Assembly (NCBI RefSeq): GCF_036013525.1
Contig: NZ_CP107853.1
Coordinates: 12,630,371 to 12,694,370 of the forward strand
Direction of reading: 5' to 3'
DNA from: Nonomuraea sp. NBC_00507
GTDB lineage: Bacteria > Actinomycetota > Actinomycetes > Streptosporangiales > Streptosporangiaceae
DNA length: 64,000 nucleotides
The translations under genes and the position numbers were made by a program. A model generated the notes under the pieces. The model saw only the letters and a program-made list of their open reading frames with translations, searched no databases and had not been told where the DNA came from. The first letter of the stretch is position 1; each line of letters begins with the position of its first letter. This document shows positions 8,253 to 17,666 of the stretch, piece by piece.

Positions 8253-8642
8253 ATGGACGAGGAGTTCGTGGTCGAGACCTGGCATTACGTCCTGGCCAAG
8301 CACGCCAAAGCCATGTGCGCGCTGGAGCGGGAGCTCGGCGATCGGCACGGGCTGGGGCCCAGTGAGTTCGAGGTGCTGGACCGGATCGTCCACCACGACA
8401 GGAAGTTGCGCCTGCAGGAGCTCTGCGACGAGGTTCACCTGAGCCAGAGCGCGCTGTCCAGGGTGGTGGCGCGGTTGGAGAAGGCCTCGCTCGTGTCACG
8501 GGGCGCGTGCGATTCGGACCGGCGTGGTGTCTTCGTGTGCATCACCGATGAGGGCCGCGCCCGCCACGCCGAAGCCCTCCCCACCCAGCGGGCCGTCCTG
8601 TCCGGCATCTTCACCGACACCCCGGCGGCTCTGATCTCCTGA
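8253..8642 (+). CDS. MarR family transcriptional regulator
   Basis: A 129-residue protein with the MarR winged helix: LGPSEFEVLDRIVHH, LRLQELCDEVHLSQSALSRVVARLEK (recognition helix) and the wing CDSDRRGVFVCITDEG. It is a little shorter than the usual 140-160 residues, mainly at the C-terminus. It is divergent from the MFS exporter and probably represses it, with release by an exporter substrate. It converges with thymidine phosphorylase, with only 12 bp between the stops. Confidence 0.87.
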   Translation: MDEEFVVETWHYVLAKHAKAMCALERELGDRHGLGPSEFEVLDRIVHHDRKLRLQELCDEVHLSQSALSRVVARLEKASLVSRGACDSDRRGVFVCITDEGRARHAEALPTQRAVLSGIFTDTPAALIS

Positions 8643-8654
8643 CCCCGCCGCGCG

Positions 8655-9935
8655 CTACTCGGCGGTGATGCGGTCGATGACCAGAGGGAGTTGCTCCTCG
8701 CTGGCATCCCCCACCGCGTAGCCGCCTTCCAACGCCTCCAGCGCCCGCGCGAACCGCTCCGTCTCATCGGCGTGCAACGTCATCAACGGCTGCCCGGCCC
8801 GCACCAGATCCCCGGGCTTGGCGTGCAGCGTCACGCCGGCCCCGAACGACACCGGGTCCTCCTTGCGCGCCCGCCCGGCCCCCAGCCGCCAGGCCGCCAG
8901 CCCCACCGCGTACGCGTCCAGCCGGGTCAACACCCCCGACGCGGGCGCCTCGACGACCATCGTCTCGGCCGCGCGCGGCAACACGGCGTCCGGATCGCCG
9001 CCCTGAGCGACGATCATCCGCCGCCAGGCGTCCATGGCCGACCCGTCCTGCAGCGCCTTGGCCGGGTCCTTGCCGGAGGCGACCCCGGCCGCCTCCAGCA
9101 TCTCCCTCGCCAGCCGTACGGTCAGCTCCACCACGTCGGAGGGCCCGCCGCCGGCCAGGACCTCGACGGACTCCTCGACCTCCAGAGCGTTGCCCACGGC
9201 CCGCCCCAGGGGCCGGTCCATCGCGGTGAGCAGCGCGACCGTGCGCACTCCCGCGTCCGTGCCGAGCGCCACCATCGTCTCGGCCAGCTCACGCGCCGTC
9301 TCGACGGACTTCATGAACGCCCCTGAGCCCACCTTGACGTCGAGCACCAGGGAGCCGGTGCCCTCGGCGATCTTCTTCGACATGATCGACGAGGCGATCA
9401 GCGGGATGGACTCGACGGTGCCGGTGACGTCGCGCAAGGCGTAGAGCTTCTTGTCGGCGGGGGCGAGACCGGAGCCCGCCGCGCAGACGACGGCGCCGGC
9501 CGAGCGCAGGACGTGCAGCATCTCGTCGTTGGACAGCGAGGCACGCCAGCCGGGAATGGACTCCAGCTTGTCCAAGGTGCCACCGGTGTGGCCGAGGCCG
9601 CGTCCGGACAGCTGCGGCACGTACGCGCCGCACGCCGCCACCAGCGGGGCCAACGGGAGCGTGATCTTGTCACCGACGCCGCCGGTCGAGTGTTTGTCGG
9701 CAGTCGGCCGATCCAGCATCGACCAGTCCATACGCTCACCGGAGCGGATCATGGCCTGGGTCCAGTCGGCGATCTCGCGCCGGTTCATGCCGTTCAGCAG
9801 AATGGCCATGGCCAGGGCTGACATCTGCTCGTCGGCCACGTCGCCGCGGGTGTAGGCGGCGATCACCCAGTCGATCTGGGCGGTGGTCAGCTCGCCGCCG
9901 TCCCGCTTGGCGCGGATGACCTCGATGGCATCCAC
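8655..9935 (-). CDS. deoA: Thymidine / pyrimidine-nucleoside phosphorylase
   Basis: A 426-residue enzyme that cleaves thymidine, deoxyuridine or uridine with phosphate to the base and (deoxy)ribose-1-phosphate. The family signature is present: SGERMDWS, DKHSTGGVGDK (phosphate site), SGRGLGHTGGTLDKLESIPG, and SSIMSKKIAEGTGSLVLDVKVG. A C-terminal domain near residue 350 contains GVTLHAKPGDLV. Translation starts at a GTG whose G is shared with the TAG stop of cytidine deaminase, so it is the last gene of the nucleoside uptake and salvage operon (15.5 to 8.7 kb). Confidence 0.95.
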   Translation of the reverse strand: MDAIEVIRAKRDGGELTTAQIDWVIAAYTRGDVADEQMSALAMAILLNGMNRREIADWTQAMIRSGERMDWSMLDRPTADKHSTGGVGDKITLPLAPLVAACGAYVPQLSGRGLGHTGGTLDKLESIPGWRASLSNDEMLHVLRSAGAVVCAAGSGLAPADKKLYALRDVTGTVESIPLIASSIMSKKIAEGTGSLVLDVKVGSGAFMKSVETARELAETMVALGTDAGVRTVALLTAMDRPLGRAVGNALEVEESVEVLAGGGPSDVVELTVRLAREMLEAAGVASGKDPAKALQDGSAMDAWRRMIVAQGGDPDAVLPRAAETMVVEAPASGVLTRLDAYAVGLAAWRLGAGRARKEDPVSFGAGVTLHAKPGDLVRAGQPLMTLHADETERFARALEALEGGYAVGDASEEQLPLVIDRITAE

Positions 9936-10330
9936 TACGCGCTCCTGCTCAGGTCTTCCGGGCCGAACGCGTACGGCAGGATCTCGGACATCGGCTTCGG
10001 CCCGTCGACGGTCTCGACCAGCAGGTCGCCACCACCGAACTCATACAGCAGCTGCCGACAGCGCCCGCACGGCATCAGCAGCTCGCCGTGGCCGTCCACG
10101 CAGGTGAAGGCCACCAGCCGGCCGCCGCCGGACAGTTGCAGCGCCGACACCAGCCCGCACTCGGCACACAGGCCGAGCCCGTAGGAGGCGTTCTCGACGT
10201 TGCAGCCGGTGACGATCCTGCCGTCATCGACGAGCGCCGCCGCCCCCACAGGAAATTTCGAGTACGGCGCGTACGCGTGCCGCATGGCCTCAGCGGCCTC
10301 GTCCCGCAGGCCGTCCCAGTCGATGCTCAA
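9935..10330 (-). CDS. cdd: Cytidine deaminase
   Basis: A 131-residue zinc enzyme converting cytidine or deoxycytidine to uridine or deoxyuridine. The sites are C-A-E at about residues 55-57 (GLCAECG) and PCGRC at 87-91 for the other two zinc ligands. CNVENASYG is also conserved. The chosen start is a TTG at 10330 that overlaps the permease stop (TTGA) and has a strong GGGGGAA ribosome binding site 6 bp upstream. No ATG or GTG fits the family length as well. It feeds uridine to the downstream phosphorylase. Confidence 0.92.
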   Translation of the reverse strand: MSIDWDGLRDEAAEAMRHAYAPYSKFPVGAAALVDDGRIVTGCNVENASYGLGLCAECGLVSALQLSGGGRLVAFTCVDGHGELLMPCGRCRQLLYEFGGGDLLVETVDGPKPMSEILPYAFGPEDLSRSA

Positions 10331-11607
10331 TGCTGTTCCCCCCGGCGATAGCGTACGCCGTCGGCCTTGGGCATCCGCAGACGCTGCGAAGCCACCAAGA
10401 GCACGAGCAGCGTGAGCACGTGTGGTGTGATGAAGACGAACTCGTTCGGCAGTTGATCGACGGTCATCCAGAGCCAGAACAACACGACCATGCCCGCCGC
10501 CGCGGCGGCCATCAGCGTGTAGTCCCTGGGGCTCCTGGCCGCCAGCTCGGCCGGCTGGTCGGGCGCCAGCATCCGGCGGACCCTGATCACCAAATAGGCC
10601 AGCAGCAGCACCGCGCCGAACAGGAAGAACGACGTGACCGCCCCCGAGCTGCGCAGTTGCAAGCCGTCGGCGTAGCCGAACAACGACGCGCCGGCCGCGA
10701 GCCCGCCGGGACGCCAGTTGCCGAAGATCATGGCGGCCAGGCCGATGAAGCCGCGCCCGGCCGTCTGGCCCTCGACGTACTTGGTGGAGACGAAGACCAG
10801 GAACACGCCGCCGAGCCCGGCGAACGCGCCGGAGATGACGACCGCGAGGTACTTGATCAGGTAGACGTTCACGCCCAGCGACTCGGCCGCCCACGGGTTC
10901 TCGCCGGCCGAGCGTAGCCGCAGGCCGAAGGCCGTGCGCCAGAGCACGAAGAACGTCAGCGGCAGCAGCAGGACCGCGAGGACCACCAGAACGTTCACGT
11001 TGTGCGTCAGGCCGCGCAGGATGCCGGCGAGGTCGGAGAGCAGGAACCAGTGGGTGCTCTCGAGCTTTCCGAGCAGGTCAGGACCGTCAGAAAGCAGCGG
11101 CAGGCTGATCTGCCACGAATCCCCAGTGATCGCGGGCGAGGTGGTGATGCCCGCGCCGGCGTCGGCTGCCGGGGTGCCCTCCTTGAAGAGCACCTCGGAC
11201 AGGAAGCGGGTAACACCGGGGCCGAGCAGGTTGATGGCGACGCCGCTGATGATGTGGTCCACGCCGAACGTCACGGTGGCGATGGCGTGGATGAGGCCGC
11301 CGAGCGCGCCGCCGAGCAACCCGGCGATCAACGCGGCCACGGCGCCCCACTGGTAGCCGGCCCAGCCGGCGAACCAGGTGCCGAGCACCATCATGCCTTC
11401 GAGCCCGATGTTGACCACACCCGCCCGCTCGGCCCACAACCCGCCGAGCCCGGCCAGGCCGATCGGCACCGCCAGCAGCAACGCGGCGGCGAACGTGCCG
11501 GAGGAGGTGATGTCGTTCTGGCCCGACACGACGCGTACCAGCGACATCAGCAGCAGGAGCGCGGCGACGCCGATGAGCACGAGGTGGTATTTGGTGAACC
11601 TGGTCAT
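10327..11607 (-). CDS. ABC nucleoside transporter permease (NupQ-like)
   Basis: A 426-residue membrane protein of the BPD_transp_2 / YufQ group. Features include LLAVPIGLAGLGGLWAERAG near residue 45, VVNIGLEGMMVLGTWFAG, a long run of hydrophobic helices, and GENPWAAESLGVNVYLIKYLAV followed by SGAFAGLGGVFLV. It would form the membrane channel with the permease encoded upstream. Its ATG overlaps the upstream permease stop and its own stop overlaps cytidine deaminase. The C-terminal half has extra hydrophobic segments beyond the core (AAAAAGMVVLFWLWMTV). Confidence 0.88.
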   Translation of the reverse strand: MTRFTKYHLVLIGVAALLLLMSLVRVVSGQNDITSSGTFAAALLLAVPIGLAGLGGLWAERAGVVNIGLEGMMVLGTWFAGWAGYQWGAVAALIAGLLGGALGGLIHAIATVTFGVDHIISGVAINLLGPGVTRFLSEVLFKEGTPAADAGAGITTSPAITGDSWQISLPLLSDGPDLLGKLESTHWFLLSDLAGILRGLTHNVNVLVVLAVLLLPLTFFVLWRTAFGLRLRSAGENPWAAESLGVNVYLIKYLAVVISGAFAGLGGVFLVFVSTKYVEGQTAGRGFIGLAAMIFGNWRPGGLAAGASLFGYADGLQLRSSGAVTSFFLFGAVLLLAYLVIRVRRMLAPDQPAELAARSPRDYTLMAAAAAGMVVLFWLWMTVDQLPNEFVFITPHVLTLLVLLVASQRLRMPKADGVRYRRGEQH

Positions 11608-12746
11608 GCTGCCACCTCAACCTTGTTCGTGCCGAGCTCGTGGGCGGCCCGCCGTTCCTCGAGTCTGAGGGCCAGCCGGTTCGTCACCTCGTTGGCCACG
11701 ACGACCAGCAGGACGGTCACACCCTGGATGATCGTGATGACGGATGGCGGCACGTTCGCGATCTGCAGGGCGCCCTGCGCCCGGTCGAGGAAGGCGAACA
11801 ACAACGCGGCGACCGCGATGCCGACCGGCTTGTTCCTGCCGAGCAGCGCCACGGCGATGCCCAGGAAGCCCAGTCCCGCGGTGAAGTTGGAGTTGAACGC
11901 GCCCTTGTCGCCGAGGATCTCGGGCAGGCCGATGAGCCCGGCGATCCCGCCGGACAACACCATGGCCGCGATGACCATCGTCTTCGGGTTCACGCCCGAG
12001 GCGAGCGCGGCCGGGCCGTTGAGTCCGCTGGCCTTGACGTTGAAGCCGAAGCGGGTGCGTTCGAGCACGACCCAGATCACGATGCCGAGCGCGATCGCCA
12101 CGAGCAGGAAGCCCCACACGCCCCCGCCGCGGGTGGGCGGCAGCAGCCCGAACCACTCGAAGGCGAAGTTGAGGTTCGGGAACATGGCCGACTCCGGCAG
12201 CTCCGGCGTCGTGGTGGTGAGCTGCCCGGCGGCACGCTCGCCCGCGAATGGTCCTCGCACGAGGAACGAGCTCAGGTTGATCGCGATGTAGTTCAGCATG
12301 ATCGTCGCGATGACCTCGTTCACGCCCCTGGTCACCTTCATGACCGCGGGGATGAGCGCGTAGAGGCCGCCGACGGCCGCCGCCACCAGAATGATCACCG
12401 TGATCTGGATGGGCGCGGGCGCCGTGAACGTCGAGCCGACGTAGGCCGCGCAGATGGCGGCGAGCCGGTACTGTCCCTCCACGCCGATGTTGAAGAGGTT
12501 CATCCGGAAGCCGACGGCCACCGCCAGGCCGGCGATGAACAGCGGCACCGCCCGGTTGAGGAAGGCCGCGATCGCGTTGGACTGGGCCCGCTCGGTGGCG
12601 CCGAAGTCGAAGAAGGCGGCGAACGCGTCCAGCGGGCTCGCGCCCGCCGCAGTGATCGCCACGCTGGAGATCGCGATGGCCAGGACGATCGCGATGACGG
12701 CGCCGGCCACAGTGAGCAGCGCCCGGTTGAGCCCGGCGGGCATCAC
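11604..12746 (-). CDS. ABC nucleoside transporter permease (NupP-like)
   Basis: A 380-residue membrane protein of the YufP / BPD_transp_2 family. Recognisable segments are FLNRAVPLFIAGLAVAVGFR, MNLFNIGVEGQYRLAAICAA, GVNEVIATIMLNYIAINLSS and ASGVNPKTMVIAAMVLSGGI. It pairs with the downstream permease and the upstream ATPase. Both flanking junctions are 4-bp overlaps, giving equal translation of the membrane subunits. Confidence 0.88.
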   Translation of the reverse strand: MMPAGLNRALLTVAGAVIAIVLAIAISSVAITAAGASPLDAFAAFFDFGATERAQSNAIAAFLNRAVPLFIAGLAVAVGFRMNLFNIGVEGQYRLAAICAAYVGSTFTAPAPIQITVIILVAAAVGGLYALIPAVMKVTRGVNEVIATIMLNYIAINLSSFLVRGPFAGERAAGQLTTTTPELPESAMFPNLNFAFEWFGLLPPTRGGGVWGFLLVAIALGIVIWVVLERTRFGFNVKASGLNGPAALASGVNPKTMVIAAMVLSGGIAGLIGLPEILGDKGAFNSNFTAGLGFLGIAVALLGRNKPVGIAVAALLFAFLDRAQGALQIANVPPSVITIIQGVTVLLVVVANEVTNRLALRLEERRAAHELGTNKVEVAA

Positions 12747-14353
12747 GTCTCCTCAGTGCCGGCGATGGCGCCGGTCATGTAGCCGCCCAGCCGCTCGGGC
12801 GTGATGTCGGAAGGGTCGAGCGCGGCCACGAGGCGTCCCCGGTAGATCACCTGAATCGTGTCGGACAGGCCGATCAGCTCGTCGAGGTCGGCGGAGATGA
12901 GCAGCACGGCCAGGCCCGCCGCCCGGGCGTTACGCAGGTGGTCCCAGATGGCGGCCTGGGCGCCGACGTCCACACCGCGGGTCGGATGCGCGGCAATGAG
13001 GAACTTGGGCGCGCCGCTCATCTCGCGGCCCACGATCAGCTTCTGCTGGTTGCCGCCGGACAGGGCCAGCGCCAGGGTGTCCACGCTGGGCGTGCGGACG
13101 TCGTAGTCCTTGACGATGCGCTCGGTGTCACGTTTGGCGGCGCTCCGGTCGACCCAGATGCCGTTGCGTGCGGGCTTCCTGGTCTGGTGGCCGAGCACGC
13201 GGTTCTCCCACAGGGACGCCTCCAGCAGCAGGCCCTGGCGGTGCCGGTCCTCGGGGATGTAACCGACGCCGGACTCCCTGCGCTTGAGCGTGGACCAGGT
13301 GCTGATGTCCTGCTCGCCGAGGGTGATGACACCGTGCGCGGCGCGGATGCCCATGATGGCCTCGATCAGCTCGGACTGGCCGTTGCCCTCGACGCCGGCG
13401 ATGCCGAGGATCTCGCCCTCGTGGATCTCGAACGACACGTCGTCGAGGAGCAGCCGCTTGCCGTCCGCGCGCAGCTTCTCCACGTACGTCTCCACCGGGG
13501 TGCCCTTCGGCACCGGGCGGTAGCCGTCGGCCTCCATGGTGAGGTGCGCGACCTGGAGCGCCACGCGGTCGGTCACCGTGGACTCGCGGGTCTCGGGGGT
13601 GGGCAGCTCGCTGCCGACCATGAGCTCGGCGAGCTGGCGGGCGCTGGTGACCTCGTCCCTGGCCAGGCTCGCGACGGTGGTGCCGCGCCGGATCACGGTG
13701 ATCGCGTCGGCGATGTCGAGCACCTCGTCGAGCTTGTGCGAGATGAAGATGACGGTCAGGCCCTCGGCCTTGAGCTCGCGCAGGTTCTGGAAGAGCTCCT
13801 CGACCTCCTGGGGGACCAGCACGGCGGTCGGCTCGTCGAGGATCAGGATGCGGGCGCCGCGGTAGAGGACCTTGAGGATCTCCACACGCTGGCGGTCGCC
13901 GACGCCGAGGTCCTCCACGAGCTTGTCCGGATCGACCCTCAGGCCGTGGCTGTCGGCCAGCTGGGTGATGCGCGAGCGGGCGGCGGCCGTGTCGAGCATG
14001 CCGGCCTTCTTCGGCTCGGCGCCGAGAACGATGTTCTCCAGCACGGTGAGGTTGTCGGCCAGCATGAAGTGCTGGTGAACCATGCCGATGCCGACCGCGA
14101 TGGCGTCACTGGGCGTGCGGAAGCCGACCTCGGTGCCGTTGACCTTGATGGTGCCCTCGTCCGGCTTCTGCATGCCGTACAGGATCTTCATCAGGGTGGA
14201 TTTGCCTGCGCCGTTCTCGCCGACGATGGCATGCACCGTGCCGGGGTCGACGGTGATGCGGATGTCGTGGTTCGCGACGACGCCGGGGAAACGCTTGGTG
14301 ATGCCCTCCAGCTCTACGGCGGGTTTCGCCGTGGCCAGGGTGTCAGCACTCAT
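12743..14353 (-). CDS. ABC nucleoside transporter ATPase with two nucleotide-binding domains (NupO-like)
   Basis: A 536-residue protein with two ABC domains in tandem, as in the sugar (RbsA) and nucleoside (YufO) importers. Domain 1 has Walker [13 protein letters not shown] near residue 45, a divergent signature around [13 protein letters not shown], and Walker [12 protein letters not shown]. Domain 2 has a degenerate Walker A ([12 protein letters not shown]) and a signature [14 protein letters not shown]. The start chosen is ATG 14353 (MSADTLA), which follows an AGGAGAGG site; an in-frame ATG at 14380 lacks one. It overlaps the first permease gene by 4 bp. Confidence 0.9.
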   Translation of the reverse strand: MSADTLATAKPAVELEGITKRFPGVVANHDIRITVDPGTVHAIVGENGAGKSTLMKILYGMQKPDEGTIKVNGTEVGFRTPSDAIAVGIGMVHQHFMLADNLTVLENIVLGAEPKKAGMLDTAAARSRITQLADSHGLRVDPDKLVEDLGVGDRQRVEILKVLYRGARILILDEPTAVLVPQEVEELFQNLRELKAEGLTVIFISHKLDEVLDIADAITVIRRGTTVASLARDEVTSARQLAELMVGSELPTPETRESTVTDRVALQVAHLTMEADGYRPVPKGTPVETYVEKLRADGKRLLLDDVSFEIHEGEILGIAGVEGNGQSELIEAIMGIRAAHGVITLGEQDISTWSTLKRRESGVGYIPEDRHRQGLLLEASLWENRVLGHQTRKPARNGIWVDRSAAKRDTERIVKDYDVRTPSVDTLALALSGGNQQKLIVGREMSGAPKFLIAAHPTRGVDVGAQAAIWDHLRNARAAGLAVLLISADLDELIGLSDTIQVIYRGRLVAALDPSDITPERLGGYMTGAIAGTEET

Positions 14354-14383
14354 TTCGCCTCTCCTAGAGGGGGGCGGCATAGG

Positions 14384-14419
14384 CAGAAGGCCCGAAGTAT
14401 CCGGACTCCGGGCCCTCTG
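14384..14419 (-). terminator. Intercistronic hairpin between binding protein and ATPase genes
   Basis: CAGAAGGCCCG (14384-14394) pairs with CGGGCCCTCTG (14409-14419) with one mismatch. It sits in the 84-bp gap after the BMP-family gene. A partial terminator or 3'-stabilising hairpin here would give more binding protein than membrane subunits, a common arrangement in ABC operons. Confidence 0.5.
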
Positions 14420-14437
14420 TCAATGGTCCTACCCCGG

Positions 14438-15508
14438 TTACGGCTTAGCCGGAACCGTGATTTTGCCGTCGACGATGTCCTGCTTGGCAGCGTCGAGCTT
14501 GTCCTTGATGTCGTCGATCTCGCCACCGGTGGTGGCCAGGCCCACGCCGTCGACCTTGAGGTCGTAGATGACGTTCGTGCCGCCCTTGGCGCCGCCCTGG
14601 AAGGCCTTGATGAACTCGAACACGCCGACGTCGACGCGCTTGAGCATCGAGGTCATGATGACCGGCTGCAGGTCGGCCTCCTTGACCGTCTGGCGCTGGT
14701 CGGAGTCGACGCCGATGGCCTTCTTCTTGGCCGCGGCCGCCGCCTGGAACACGCCGAGGCCGGAGTCGCCAGAGGCGTGGTAGACGATGTCCGCGCCGTC
14801 CTGGTACATCTTGTCGGCCGCGACCTTGCCCTTGTCGGGGGCCTTGAAGCCGGAGAAGTCACCGTCGGGGGTGAGGTACTTGATGTCGATCTTGATGTCC
14901 GACTTGACCGACTTGGCCCCGGCCACGAAACCGGCCTCGAACTTCTTGATCAGGTCGTTCTCGACGCCGCCGACGAAGCCGAGGTGGCCGCTCTCCGACT
15001 TGGTCGCCGCGGCGACGCCCGCCAGGTAGGAGCCCTGCTCCTCGGCGAACAGCAGGCCGGTCACGTTGGCCGCGTTCGAGGCGGAGTCCACGACCGCGAA
15101 CTGAATGTCCGGGTACTCCTGGGCCGCCTTCTTGATGTCCTCGCCGTAGGCGAAGCCGACACCGATGATCGGGTTGTAGCCGGCGTCGGCGAGCTGGCGC
15201 AGCAGGTCACCACGGTTGGAACCGTCGGCGGCCGGGCTCAGCTCCTTGATCTCCGCCTGGAGGTCCGTCTTGGCCTTCTCCAGGCCGGCGTACGCCGCGT
15301 CGTTGAAGGACTTGTCACCACGTCCGCCGATGTCGAACGCCAGTCCCACCTTGAGCGCACTCTTCGGCGCCTCGCTGCTGGCCGCGCCGGTCGGCGCCTC
15401 GCTGGCCGTCGTGGAGCCCCCACCACCGCCGCCACATGCGGCCGCTGCCATGAGCATGACGCCGGCTACCGAACCGAGCGCCATCCTGTTGAATCGCTTG
15501 CCGAGCAA
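14438..15508 (-). CDS. BMP-family nucleoside-binding lipoprotein
   Basis: A 356-residue solute-binding protein. A lipoprotein signal (SVAGVMLMAAAAC) ends at Cys25 and is followed by a Gly/Ser/Ala linker. The mature part has the Bmp/PnrA features VGLAFDIGGRGDKSFNDAAY, GVGFAYGEDIKKAA and FVGGVENDLIKKFEAGFVAG. HASGDSGLGVFQAAA and IGVDSDQRQ follow. Family members bind purine or pyrimidine nucleosides outside the membrane. It is first in the operon that continues with the NupO/P/Q-type transporter, cdd and deoA, which supports nucleosides as the cargo. Confidence 0.92.
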   Translation of the reverse strand: MLGKRFNRMALGSVAGVMLMAAAACGGGGGGSTTASEAPTGAASSEAPKSALKVGLAFDIGGRGDKSFNDAAYAGLEKAKTDLQAEIKELSPAADGSNRGDLLRQLADAGYNPIIGVGFAYGEDIKKAAQEYPDIQFAVVDSASNAANVTGLLFAEEQGSYLAGVAAATKSESGHLGFVGGVENDLIKKFEAGFVAGAKSVKSDIKIDIKYLTPDGDFSGFKAPDKGKVAADKMYQDGADIVYHASGDSGLGVFQAAAAAKKKAIGVDSDQRQTVKEADLQPVIMTSMLKRVDVGVFEFIKAFQGGAKGGTNVIYDLKVDGVGLATTGGEIDDIKDKLDAAKQDIVDGKITVPAKP

Positions 15509-15785
15509 GGCGACTCCCTTCCATCTCCCCGCCGTCGAACTTCATCGCAGGCGCGAAGAAACGTACGGCACCTGCACGGAAGATAGTTGCTTGACCAGGG
15601 CAGACCAAACCAGCACACAGGGTCGCAACTACTCCGTTATCGACCTCAGTCGCGTCTGTGACCTGAAACCCCCAAGAGAGGCGTACAGAAGATTTGCCCG
15701 ACTTTGGGGATGAATCACCTCTTGCCCTGGGCCCGATCATGACAGAGATTCCCACAGACGGTGGAATTTTCCGATCGGAGCCCGC

Positions 15786-17666
15786 ATGCACCCTAGGAAG
15801 GCACTGGCCGTGCCACTGGCCGCGATTCTCATCGCGGCCTTGACCGGCACCACGCCTGCCGCAGCCGACACCCCCGCCTTAAAGATCGAGAACAACGCCA
15901 CCCAGCCCATCTTCTCCCGAGCGGACGCCATCAAGCAGACGGTGTTCGTCGAGGTCGCCGGGACCGACAGCGACAACGACGGCGCACCGGACCGCGTCGC
16001 GGTGGACATCCTGCGCCCCAAGGAGACCGACCAGGGACTCAAGGTCCCGGTGATCATGGAGGCCAGCCCGTACTACGCCGGCGGCAACGACGTCGCCAAC
16101 CACCCCGTGGACGTGGACGAGAACGGCAACCCCCTCCCCACGCTCAAAGCACTCGCCAACAAGCTGGCCGCCGAGCCGTTCGACGGCTATTACGACAATT
16201 ATTTCCTGCCCCGCGGCTACGCCATCGCGCTGGTGGAGAACCTCGGCAGCGGCCGTGCCACCGGCTGCCCGACCTCCGGCGACCGCAACGAGACGGCCGG
16301 CCCGAAGGCCGCGATCGACTGGCTGAACGGCCGCGCCAAAGGCTTCGACGCCGCCGGCAACCCGGTCGAGGCCACCTGGTCGACCGGCAAGGTCGGCATG
16401 ATCGGCGTCTCCTACAACGGCACGCTCCCGAACGCCGTCGCCGCGACCGGCGTCGAGGGCCTGGAGACGATCGTGCCGATCGCCGCGATCTCCAGCTGGT
16501 ACGACTACTACCGCGCCAACGGCGGCGTCCTGGCCCCCGGCGGCTTCCAGGGCGAGGACCTGGACGTGCTCGCGAAATACGTGCTGACCAGGGAGAACGG
16601 CCAGGAGGCCTGCGGCGCGCTGATGGACCAGATCACCGCCACCCAGGACCGGATCACCGGCGACTACAGCCCCGTCTGGGACGCCCGCAACTACATGAAC
16701 GACGTCGGCAAGGTCAAGGCCAGCGTCTTCGTCGTGCACGGGCTCAACGACTGGAACGTCAAGACCAAGCAGTTCGCGCAGTGGTGGTACGCCCTGGCCA
16801 AGCGGCACGTGCCGCGCAAGATCTGGCTGCACCAGGGCACTCACATGAACCCCTTCAGCCTGCGCACGGCCGAGTGGCTGCGCCAGCTGCACGGCTGGTT
16901 CGACCACTGGTTGTACGGCATCGACTCGGGCATCATGCGCGAGCCGCAGGCCGACGTCGAGCACGCGGCCGGCCAGTGGGCCCAGCACAGGTCGTGGCCG
17001 CTGCCCGGCGCCACCCCCGTCCCCCTCCACCTTGGCTCCGGCCAGCGGCTGAGCCTGACCCCGCAGCCGTTGCCGGCCAAGGAGTCCTTCGTCGACCAGA
17101 AGGCCAGGACCGCCGAGCAGCTCGTCGAGGCCACCGGTTCCGACCCGAACCGGCTGGCGTACACGACCGGCGGGCTCCCCGCCGACGTGCGGATCTCCGG
17201 CACGCCGACGGTGTCGGTGCGGGCCTCGTTCAAGAATGGGGCGTCACCGTATCTGACGGCGTTACTGGTGGACTACGGCACGGACGTCCGCCCGAACGGC
17301 TCGTTGCTCTCGACCGGCCAGACCTACTGCTACGGGCAGGGCGTCCCGGGTGACACGGGCTGCACCACGCTCAGGGTGCTCGGCACGGCCACCACGCCGT
17401 ACAAGATCGTCACCCGGGGCTGGCTGGACGTGCGCAACCGGCACCGCCAGGACCGGACCGAGCCGCTGCGGCCGGGCAAGGAATACACCTTCACCTGGGA
17501 CTTCCAGCCGACGGACTACGTGTTCAAGAAGGGCCACCGGCTGGGCCTGGTGATCATCTCGACCGACTACGACTACACCCTGCGCTACCCGCCGGGCACC
17601 GAGATCACGGTGTCGCCGGGACACTCGTCCCTGCGGCTGCCGCTGGTCACGCCAGCGCGCTGGTGA
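15786..17666 (+). CDS. Secreted Xaa-Pro dipeptidyl-peptidase, S15 / CocE-NonD family
   Basis: A 626-residue alpha/beta hydrolase. The N-terminal signal peptide (LAVPLAAILIAALTGTTPAAA) is followed by the S15 catalytic domain. The nucleophile motif is GVSYNG with Ser at about residue 209, and the charge-relay region includes VFVVHGLNDWNV and LHQGTHMNP. The C-terminal jelly-roll domain typical of CocE/X-Pro peptidases starts near residue 440 (YTTGGLPADVRISGTPTVSV). It probably releases N-terminal X-Pro dipeptides from extracellular peptides. Its last 20 bp overlap the convergent M20 gene. Confidence 0.88.
   Translation: MHPRKALAVPLAAILIAALTGTTPAAADTPALKIENNATQPIFSRADAIKQTVFVEVAGTDSDNDGAPDRVAVDILRPKETDQGLKVPVIMEASPYYAGGNDVANHPVDVDENGNPLPTLKALANKLAAEPFDGYYDNYFLPRGYAIALVENLGSGRATGCPTSGDRNETAGPKAAIDWLNGRAKGFDAAGNPVEATWSTGKVGMIGVSYNGTLPNAVAATGVEGLETIVPIAAISSWYDYYRANGGVLAPGGFQGEDLDVLAKYVLTRENGQEACGALMDQITATQDRITGDYSPVWDARNYMNDVGKVKASVFVVHGLNDWNVKTKQFAQWWYALAKRHVPRKIWLHQGTHMNPFSLRTAEWLRQLHGWFDHWLYGIDSGIMREPQADVEHAAGQWAQHRSWPLPGATPVPLHLGSGQRLSLTPQPLPAKESFVDQKARTAEQLVEATGSDPNRLAYTTGGLPADVRISGTPTVSVRASFKNGASPYLTALLVDYGTDVRPNGSLLSTGQTYCYGQGVPGDTGCTTLRVLGTATTPYKIVTRGWLDVRNRHRQDRTEPLRPGKEYTFTWDFQPTDYVFKKGHRLGLVIISTDYDYTLRYPPGTEITVSPGHSSLRLPLVTPARW

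Noticed and set aside
12938..15586. Rightward open frame of 882 codons
   Set aside because: It is antisense across the ABC ATPase and BMP-lipoprotein genes; composition is biased and no domain is recognisable.
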